Shown here in pieces: positions 34,351-41,136 of a DNA stretch of 64,000 nt (its first letter is position 1; each line of letters begins with the position of its first letter). The notes beneath the pieces are model-generated. The model saw only the letters and a program-made list of their open reading frames with translations, was not told the origin of the DNA and made no database searches. This DNA is from Denitratimonas sp037478135. Its GTDB lineage: Bacteria > Pseudomonadota > Gammaproteobacteria > Xanthomonadales > Xanthomonadaceae. Both the position numbers and the translations under genes were made by a program. Location: positions 248,001 to 312,000 of the forward strand of contig NZ_JBBHDV010000002.1 in the NCBI RefSeq assembly GCF_037478135.1, in the 5' to 3' direction.

Positions 34351-34912
34351 CCGCGCCGTTCACACCGCCTGCATTCGCCACGACGGGCGGCGCCAGCAGA
34401 TGGCGTGATGGAAGCGCCGGCGCCGGATGCAGTTCGATGCAGTCCACCGGGCAGGGCGGGATGCATAGTTCGCAGCCGGTGCACAGATCCTCGACCACGG
34501 TATGCATCAGCTTGGCGGCGCCGACGATGGCATCCACCGGGCAGGCCTGGATGCACTTGGTACAGCCGATGCATTCGTCTTCGCGGATGAAGGCCAGATG
34601 CAGCGGTTTTTCCACACCACACTCCGGATCCAGAGCGATCACCGGTTGCTCCAGCAACGTTGCCAGACGCTCAATGCCGCGTGTGCCGCCAGGCGGGCAG
34701 CGGTTGATCCGTGCCTGCCCTTCAGCCAGCGCCTGCGCATAGGGGCGGCAACCGCCGAAGCCGCATTGCCCGCACTGGGTCTGTGGCAGCAGCTCATCGA
34801 TGCGCTCCACCAGCGGTGCTTGCGGAGCCGATGATGCCGGCGCCGGAAATCCGGCGCGTAGCAGCCAGGCCGCAGCGGCCAGCATGGCGCAGGCCAGCAC
34901 GATGCTCACCAT
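34325..34912 (-). CDS. rnfB: Electron transport complex subunit RnfB
   Basis: A 195-residue iron-sulfur protein. An N-terminal membrane anchor (about 2-22) is followed by a [4Fe-4S] domain CGQCGFGGCRPYAQAL with a distant Cys (NRCPPGG), then two ferredoxin motifs, CIGCTKCIQACPVDAI and CTGCELCIPPCPVDCI. In full Rnf complexes it passes electrons between ferredoxin and NAD; the other subunits (C, D, G, E) are absent here. The start at 34912 overlaps the upstream RnfA-like gene in ATGGTGA. An earlier in-frame start would run through that gene. Confidence 0.93.
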   Translation of the reverse strand: MVSIVLACAMLAAAAWLLRAGFPAPASSAPQAPLVERIDELLPQTQCGQCGFGGCRPYAQALAEGQARINRCPPGGTRGIERLATLLEQPVIALDPECGVEKPLHLAFIREDECIGCTKCIQACPVDAIVGAAKLMHTVVEDLCTGCELCIPPCPVDCIELHPAPALPSRHLLAPPVVANAGGVNGAASARPAHP

Positions 34913-35463
34913 GGCGGCAGCATTCCGGCCAAGGTCAGCGCCAGCACGGCGCCGCCCAGCAGGCGCAGCGGAAAGCCGCGCATGTTCGCCGGCACGTGGC
35001 CGCTTTCCAGTTGTCTGGAAAGCGCGGCCTGCGCCGGCAGCCCGATTGAAAACACCCATGCCAGCACGCAGCCGGACAGCAGCCAATGCAGTGGAGCGGA
35101 AACCGGCAACAGGCCGTAAAGCAGGGCTGCCGCCAGCGTCATCAGGCTGGCGCCGACCAGCGGCTGCAGCAATGCGCGAAGACTGTGCGAGTGACCGCCA
35201 TGCCGCATCTGGAGCATGGCCGGCACCAGCGCCGTGGACAGGATCGCGGCAAGTGCGGTGGGCAGCGGATGCCAGTCAGGAAACAGCCACGACACGCCAG
35301 CTGCCAGCACCGCCTGCACCAGCAGCAAGGCGATGCCGAACCGTGCAATGGCGGCCGTATCGGGTGTGTTGTTCTGTGCCGCGCCGTCTTTTTTCCGGCC
35401 GCCCGCAGCCGCCAGCAGCGCCAGCACGATCATGATCGCCGCGATGCCGGGCAGCGGTGTCAT
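34906..35463 (-). CDS. RnfA-like (Rnf-Nqr-type) membrane protein, divergent
   Basis: A 185-residue protein with about six hydrophobic helices. The C-terminal SGHVPANMRGFPLRLLGGAVLALTLAGM lines up with the RnfA/RsxA/NqrE ending (DVP-PF-G-PI-LI-AGL--LAF), but the N-terminal half is only weakly similar and carries a polar insert GGRKKDGAAQNN. It is placed directly before rnfB with a 7-nt overlap and 4 nt after metG. I infer a diverged Rnf membrane subunit that partners RnfB; a profile comparison would be needed to confirm homology. Confidence 0.55.
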   Translation of the reverse strand: MTPLPGIAAIMIVLALLAAAGGRKKDGAAQNNTPDTAAIARFGIALLLVQAVLAAGVSWLFPDWHPLPTALAAILSTALVPAMLQMRHGGHSHSLRALLQPLVGASLMTLAAALLYGLLPVSAPLHWLLSGCVLAWVFSIGLPAQAALSRQLESGHVPANMRGFPLRLLGGAVLALTLAGMLPPW

Positions 35464-35467
35464 CGGA

Positions 35468-37576
35468 TCATTTCACCGGCATGCCGGCCTGTACGCCGGC
35501 ATCCACGTCCAGCAGGAACAGCTCGGCGCCACCGCTGCCGGCCGACAGGATCATCCCTTCACTGATGCCGAAGCGCATCTTGCGCGGTGCCAGATTGGCG
35601 ACGAACACCACATGCCGGCCGACGAGCTTTTCCGGTTCGCCATAGGCGGCGCGGATGCCGGAGAAGATCTGGCGCGTGCCCAGTTCGCCGGCATCCAGTT
35701 CGAAGCGCAGCAGCTTGTCGGAGCCTTCCACGAACTCGCAGGCGATCACCTTGCCGATGCGCAGGTCGAGTTTGGCGAAATCATCGATGCCGATGACGGG
35801 ACTGGGGAGTGGGGAATCGGGAATAGGAGAGGTGGGCGCTGCGCTTTTCGTTGCAGCCGCAGTGGGCTGCAAGGATTCCTTGCTCGCTTCGACCATGGCC
35901 TCAACCTGTTTCGGATCCACTCGCGTCAGCAGCGCCTGATAAGGCTCGATGGCATGGCCGAGCAGCGGCTGGGCCAGGTCGTCGAAACCGCGCAGAGGCG
36001 AATTCAGGAAGGCCTCGGCGCGGCGCGCGGTGTCCGGTAGCACCGGCGCCAGAATGCCGGCAATCAGGCGGAACAGGTTGATCGCCAGCGTCGCCACCGC
36101 GTGCAGTTCGGCATCGCGTGCCGGGTCCTTGGCGATGTTCCATGGCGCCATTTCCGCGATCCATTCGTTGGCCGCATCGGCCTCGGCCATGGTGCGGGTC
36201 AGTACCTGGATCAGGTTGTCGCGCGCATAGCCGCCGTTGTCGCCGAGGCAGGCGGTGGCCAGGCGCTGCCAGGCCGCGTCATAGCGTTCGCGCAGCTCCG
36301 GCGCGAGCGTGGCGGCGAGCTTTCCGTCGAAGCGTTTGGCGATGAAGCCGGCGCAACGGCTGGCGATATTGACGAACTTGCCGACCAGATCCGAATTCAC
36401 CCGCTGCACGAAATCGGCCAGGTTCAGATCCAGATCGTCGACGCTGCCGGCGGTCTTGGCGGCGAAGTAGTAGCGCAGGTATTCGGGATTCAGGCCGGCA
36501 TCCAGATAGGTGCGCGCCATGATGAAGGTGCCGCGCGACTTGCTCATCTTGGCGCCGTTCACCGTCAGATAGCCGTTCACGTGCAGCCGTGAAGGCACGA
36601 CAAAGCCCGAACCCTTCAGCATCGCCGGCCAGAACAGGCCATGGAAATTGATGATGTCCTTGCCGATGAAGTGGTGCATCGTGGCACCGCCTTGCGGTGT
36701 GAGCAGCGCATCGAAACGTGGCACATCCAGCCCGAGCGCGCGGCCCTTGTCGCTGCCGCACAGCGCCTTGAAGCTGGCGAAATAGCCGATCGGCGCATCC
36801 AGCCAGACATAGAAGAACTTGCCCGGCGCATCGGGGATCGGGAAACCGAAGTAGGGCGCATCGCGTGAGATGTCCCAGTCGCGCAGGCCGCCATCGACCC
36901 ATTCGGCCAGCTTGGCCTTGACCGCCGGATGGGCCACATCGCCGGCCAGCCAGTCGCGCAGGAAGGCTTCGAACTTGCCCAGCTCGAAGAAGTAATGCTC
37001 CGATTCGCGCAGCTCCGGGGTGGTGCCGGACATCGCCGACACCGGGTTCTTCAGATCGGTTGCGGCGTAGGCCTTGCCGCAGACCTCGCAGTTGTCGCCG
37101 TATTGATCGGCCGCGTTGCAGTTCGGGCACTCGCCCTTGACGTAGCGGTCCGGCAGGAACATGCCCTTGACCGGATCGTAGAGTTGCTCAATCGAGCGCC
37201 GTGCGATGACCGATTCCGGCCAGTGCGTGGCATCGCGCAGGCGGGTGTAGATCATCGCCGCCAGCTCGCGGTTCTCGTCCGAATGGGTGGAGTGGTAGTG
37301 GTCGAAATCCACCAGGAACTGCGCAAAGTCGCGTTCGTGCCCGGCCTGGATGTCGCGGATGAAATCCTCCGGCGCAACCCCGGCCTTTTCGGCTGCGAGC
37401 ATGATCGGCGTGCCATGCGCATCGTCGGCACAGACGAAAAACGCCTCGCGCCCCATCATGCGCTGCGCCCGCACCCAGATGTCGCCCTGGATGTAGCCCA
37501 CCAGATGGCCGAGGTGCAGCGGGCCGTTGGCATAGGGCAGGGCGCAGGTGACGAGGAGTGGGGTGTGGGTGGTCAT
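35468..37576 (-). CDS. metG: Methionyl-tRNA synthetase
   Basis: A 702-residue class I synthetase charging tRNA-Met. The HIGH-type motif is PYANGPLHLGH (14-24), the zinc knuckle Cys are 150, 153, 163 and 166, and KMSKSRG lies near 340. The C-terminal tRNA-binding (EMAP-like) domain begins near 597. The linker before it (about 582-594, SPIPDSPLPSPVI) is encoded by the same 7-nt repeat found between thrA and thrB. The ATG at 37576 is the family start. Followed closely by the rnfA-like and rnfB genes, probably one transcript. Confidence 0.97.
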   Translation of the reverse strand: MTTHTPLLVTCALPYANGPLHLGHLVGYIQGDIWVRAQRMMGREAFFVCADDAHGTPIMLAAEKAGVAPEDFIRDIQAGHERDFAQFLVDFDHYHSTHSDENRELAAMIYTRLRDATHWPESVIARRSIEQLYDPVKGMFLPDRYVKGECPNCNAADQYGDNCEVCGKAYAATDLKNPVSAMSGTTPELRESEHYFFELGKFEAFLRDWLAGDVAHPAVKAKLAEWVDGGLRDWDISRDAPYFGFPIPDAPGKFFYVWLDAPIGYFASFKALCGSDKGRALGLDVPRFDALLTPQGGATMHHFIGKDIINFHGLFWPAMLKGSGFVVPSRLHVNGYLTVNGAKMSKSRGTFIMARTYLDAGLNPEYLRYYFAAKTAGSVDDLDLNLADFVQRVNSDLVGKFVNIASRCAGFIAKRFDGKLAATLAPELRERYDAAWQRLATACLGDNGGYARDNLIQVLTRTMAEADAANEWIAEMAPWNIAKDPARDAELHAVATLAINLFRLIAGILAPVLPDTARRAEAFLNSPLRGFDDLAQPLLGHAIEPYQALLTRVDPKQVEAMVEASKESLQPTAAATKSAAPTSPIPDSPLPSPVIGIDDFAKLDLRIGKVIACEFVEGSDKLLRFELDAGELGTRQIFSGIRAAYGEPEKLVGRHVVFVANLAPRKMRFGISEGMILSAGSGGAELFLLDVDAGVQAGMPVK
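35797..35831. repeat. 7-nt tandem repeat inside metG
   Basis: Five imperfect copies of the heptamer GGGGAAT (variants CGGGACT, GGGGAGT, CGGGAAT, AGGAGAG) coding for the Pro/Ser-rich linker of MetG. The same unit is perfect at 14102-14129. Confidence 0.8.
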
Positions 37577-37713
37577 GGCGGCAGCGATTTTTTCGGGCAG
37601 CCGGTGATTATCCCAGAATCGTGCCACGATCAGGCAGCCGGGTGAGGGGCAGGGCCCAGCCGCTACAATTGCTGGCCTCGGGCGCACTTCGCGCCTTCAC
37701 CGGTTGCAGTGCC

Positions 37714-38802
37714 ATGTCCATCAGCGAAGAACACGTCCGCCAGTTGCTTGCTCGGGTCAATGATCCCAACACCGGCCAGGATCTGGTCGCCAGCGGCCAG
37801 GTGCGCGGCATCGGCATCGATGGCGGCAAGGTGGCGGTGGAGCTGGTGCTGGGCTACCCGGCGAAAAGTTGGCATGCGGCGCTGGCGGAAATGGCCGAAG
37901 CCGCGCTACGCATCGATCCGGCGATCCTGGGCGCAAGCGTTTCGGTGACCTCGCGGGTGCAGGCGCATCGGGTGCAACAGCAGCTGAGCCCGCTGCCGGG
38001 CGTGAAGAACATCATCGCCGTGGCCTCGGGCAAGGGCGGCGTCGGCAAATCCACCACTTCGACCAATCTGGCGCTGGCGCTGGTGGCTGAAGGCGCCCGC
38101 GTGGGCATCCTGGATGCCGACATCTACGGTCCCAGCATTCCGCGCATGCTGGGCCTGTCCGGTCGCCCGGAAAGCCCGGACGGCAAGCGCATCATCCCGA
38201 TGCGGGCGCATGGCGTTCAGACGATGTCGATCGGTTTCCTGATCGAGGAAGATACGCCGATGATCTGGCGCGGACCGATGACCACGCAGGCGCTGCAGCA
38301 GATGCTGTCCGACACCATGTGGGACGATCTGGACTATCTGATCATCGACCTGCCGCCGGGCACCGGCGACATCCAGCTCACGCTGTGCCAGCGGGTGCCT
38401 CTGTCGGCCGCGTTGATCGTCACCACACCCCAGGACATCGCCCTGCTGGATGCGCGCAAGGGGCTGAAAATGTTCGAAAAGGTCGAAGTGCCGGTGCTGG
38501 GCATCGTGGAGAACATGGCGGTCCATGTGTGTTCCAACTGCGGCCATGCCGAGCACATCTTCGGCAGTGGTGGCGGGGCGCGCATGTCCGAGCAGTACGA
38601 CGTGCCGCTGCTGGGTTCGCTGCCGCTGGACATCCGCATCCGCGAACAGGCCGATGGCGGCATGCCCACCGTCGCGGCGCAGCCGGATTCGGCTCTGGCC
38701 GCCGCTTACCGCGACATCGCGCGCAAGGCCAGCGGCCGACTCTCGCTGCGCGCCCGCAACAAGGCCATCGCCTTTCCCAACATCGTGGTGCAGAACACCT
38801 GA
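37714..38802 (+). CDS. apbC: Iron-sulfur cluster carrier ATPase Mrp/ApbC
   Basis: A 362-residue protein with an N-terminal DUF59/MIP18-like domain (about 1-80) and a deviant Walker P-loop ATPase, GKGGVGKSTTSTNLAL (about 108-123). A CSNCGH motif (about residues 272-277) forms the Fe-S site of the dimer. It helps deliver Fe-S clusters to apo-proteins. The start at 37714 (MSISEEHVRQLL) fits the family. It is divergent from metG, as in many proteobacteria. Confidence 0.95.
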   Translation: MSISEEHVRQLLARVNDPNTGQDLVASGQVRGIGIDGGKVAVELVLGYPAKSWHAALAEMAEAALRIDPAILGASVSVTSRVQAHRVQQQLSPLPGVKNIIAVASGKGGVGKSTTSTNLALALVAEGARVGILDADIYGPSIPRMLGLSGRPESPDGKRIIPMRAHGVQTMSIGFLIEEDTPMIWRGPMTTQALQQMLSDTMWDDLDYLIIDLPPGTGDIQLTLCQRVPLSAALIVTTPQDIALLDARKGLKMFEKVEVPVLGIVENMAVHVCSNCGHAEHIFGSGGGARMSEQYDVPLLGSLPLDIRIREQADGGMPTVAAQPDSALAAAYRDIARKASGRLSLRARNKAIAFPNIVVQNT

Positions 38803-38958
38803 GTGTGTGCGGGGCGGGATACTTCACAAGCGGCATGCGCCCGGATGCCGTGCTGTGTAGACGTGATGCGGGCAGGGTTGCGGGGGGTGTCGGCGGCGCA
38901 CGTTTGCCGTGCCGATATACTGATTGTCCCTGACAATCTGTCGCTGCCGGACCTGCCC

Positions 38959-41001
38959 ATGTCACGCACCGTTTTCTTTCGCCTCGCACAGATTCTCCCG
39001 TTGCTGATCTGTGCCGCAGCCATGCTTGCCGGCCCTGTGTTGGCTCGTGAACCGGTACCTATCGAGCTGTTGGCCCGTGTGCCGGAGATCCAGTCGGTAT
39101 CGATGAGCACCGATGGCAAGAATCTGGTGGCTTTGGTAGTCGCGCCCGGCTCCAAGCATCAGGAAACCGCTCTGGCCACCTGGGACATGGACAATCTGGA
39201 TGCAGGTCCGGTAGTCACGCCATCCGGCGACAGGATGAAGTTCATCGCCGCCAATGCAATGAAGGCTGATCGCATCCTGGTCATCGCGCGCCAGGAGTGG
39301 AGCGGGCAGCTGGGTGGTTGCGGTGAAGGTCGCACCACCGGTTCCACCCGCACCTTCGTGACCAAGGCCTACCTCACCGATACCGGACACAAGAAGTTCG
39401 GTGAGGCCTTCGCCGACAACACGCGTCGGATCGGGGTCGGTGAAGATATCCAGCGCTGCCTGGAAATCGCTGGAACCGCTTCGCTGGTCAGTACCCTGCC
39501 ACTGGATCCGGACCGGGTCATCATCCAGCAGATGAACAGCATGACGCTGTCTGGCAACTACTACCTTTACAACCTGCGCAATGGTGAAACCGAGTTGCTG
39601 TTCAAATCCGGTGGCCGCACCACGCCGGGCCTGTTCAATCCGCGTGACGGCAGGGTGTTGACCCGCTACGAGCTGGAGCCGGCCGGCCCGGGGGAATACG
39701 AGCAGCGCGTGCTGATCCGCAACCCGGAAAGCGGCGAGTTCGAGGAGCATCCAGAGCTGACTCGGAAGATCAGCGAGCGCTACACCGTGAACATCGCCGG
39801 CATTGATGAAGCCAGCGGCAAGTACTACGTGCTGACCGACATGTTTTCCGACCATGTGCAGGCCCGGTTCTACGACCCGGCCACGCGCAAGTTCGAGGCC
39901 GAAGCGCTGCTGGCGCATCCGCATTTCGACATCGGCGGCCTGATCCTGGGCAGCCAGCCGAGCAACTTCAACCAGGTGGTCGGCTTCCATGTGGATGCCG
40001 CGCAGCGTGAGTTCACCTATGTCGATCCGGCGCTGAAGGCGGTCCACGACCTGCTGCAGAAGGCCTATCCGGGCCAGAGCGTCTATCTCAACAATTACAA
40101 CAATGACCATTCGCGCGTGCTGTTCACCACTACCAGCCCGCGCCATCCGCCGGCTTATCACCTGCTGCTGGACCGCAGTCGTGTTGTCAGCCTCGGCAGT
40201 CAGCGTCCGGAGATCAAGCCGGAAAGCATTGGTGAACAGCGCTGGGTCACCTACAGCGCGCGTGACGGCATGAAGATTCCGGCGCTGCTGGATCTGCCGG
40301 CCGGCTGGAAAAAGGAAGACGGCCCCCTGCCCACCATCATCCACCCGCATGGTGGCCCCTGGGCGCGCGACATGGGCGGTTGGGATGGCAGCGGATGGGT
40401 ACCGATGCTGACGTCGCGCGGCTACGCCGTGCTGCGTCCCCAATACCGCGGATCGGCCGGTCTGGGGCGCGAGCTGTGGCTGGCCGGTGATGCCGAGTGG
40501 GGGCAGAAGATGCAGGACGACAAGGACGATGGCGCGGCATGGCTGGTGCAGCAGGGGATCGCCGACAAGGATCGGATCGCTATCTTCGGTTATTCCTATG
40601 GGGGCTTCGCTGCGGCTGCGGCGGTGGTGCGCCCAGACAGTCCGTACCAGTGTGCGATCTCCGGTGCGCCGGTCACCGATTTGACCAAGCTGGGCCGCAG
40701 TTGGAGCGAGAACCGGCTGCAGCGCATCCTGCAGGGACGCACCCTCAAGGGCATGGACCCGATGCGCAATGCCGAGACGGCCAATATCCCGGTGCTGTTG
40801 TTCGTCGGTGACCGTGATGTGCGCACGCCGTCGTTCCATGCGCGTGACTTCTATCGCAAGGTGCGTGACAAGGTGCCGGCCAGGTTCGAGCTGATCCCGG
40901 ACATGCCGCACAGCATGCCGTGGTACTACCGGCATCAGAAGACCACGCTGGAGCTGATCGAGAACTACCTGGCGAAGGACTGCGGTCCCCGAGGGCTGTA
41001 A
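38959..41001 (+). CDS. S9-family prolyl-oligopeptidase-like exported peptidase
   Basis: A 680-residue exported enzyme: signal peptide (about 1-29, cleavage after LAGPVLA), a beta-propeller-like N-terminal region, and an alpha/beta-hydrolase domain from about 425. The catalytic triad can be placed at S546 (GYSYGG), D620 (GDRDVRTP) and H651 (MPHSMPW). It would cut short peptides in the periplasm. A TonB receptor gene follows 135 nt later, an arrangement that suggests peptide scavenging, though no substrate is evident. The start is the only Met giving a proper signal peptide. Confidence 0.9.
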   Translation: MSRTVFFRLAQILPLLICAAAMLAGPVLAREPVPIELLARVPEIQSVSMSTDGKNLVALVVAPGSKHQETALATWDMDNLDAGPVVTPSGDRMKFIAANAMKADRILVIARQEWSGQLGGCGEGRTTGSTRTFVTKAYLTDTGHKKFGEAFADNTRRIGVGEDIQRCLEIAGTASLVSTLPLDPDRVIIQQMNSMTLSGNYYLYNLRNGETELLFKSGGRTTPGLFNPRDGRVLTRYELEPAGPGEYEQRVLIRNPESGEFEEHPELTRKISERYTVNIAGIDEASGKYYVLTDMFSDHVQARFYDPATRKFEAEALLAHPHFDIGGLILGSQPSNFNQVVGFHVDAAQREFTYVDPALKAVHDLLQKAYPGQSVYLNNYNNDHSRVLFTTTSPRHPPAYHLLLDRSRVVSLGSQRPEIKPESIGEQRWVTYSARDGMKIPALLDLPAGWKKEDGPLPTIIHPHGGPWARDMGGWDGSGWVPMLTSRGYAVLRPQYRGSAGLGRELWLAGDAEWGQKMQDDKDDGAAWLVQQGIADKDRIAIFGYSYGGFAAAAAVVRPDSPYQCAISGAPVTDLTKLGRSWSENRLQRILQGRTLKGMDPMRNAETANIPVLLFVGDRDVRTPSFHARDFYRKVRDKVPARFELIPDMPHSMPWYYRHQKTTLELIENYLAKDCGPRGL

Positions 41002-41048
41002 GCCGCATCAGGGTGTTTCCGATCTGATGCTGGAGTATTCAGCGGGCC

Positions 41049-41100
41049 TTGACAGATCATTGTTGCGATAACGTTAAGCCAACGGTAGTATTGCTTAACG
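41049..41100 (+). promoter_or_regulatory. Promoter and inverted-repeat operator candidate before the TonB receptor
   Basis: A perfect -35 TTGACA (41049-41054) is followed 18 nt later by GTTAAG (41073-41078, 3 of 6 as a -10). An 8-bp inverted repeat, CGTTAAGC (41072-41079) and GCTTAACG (41093-41100) with a 13-nt spacer, overlaps the -10. It could bind a regulator or form a hairpin in the 5' leader. Confidence 0.45.
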
Positions 41101-41136
41101 ATGTCATAACGACCAACTTCACCATTGGGGAGCTTG

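Noticed and set aside
38893..38921. TATACT before the S9 peptidase as a sigma-70 promoter
   Set aside because: The -10 is good but no matching -35 lies at 16-18 nt, so it was not listed as a feature.
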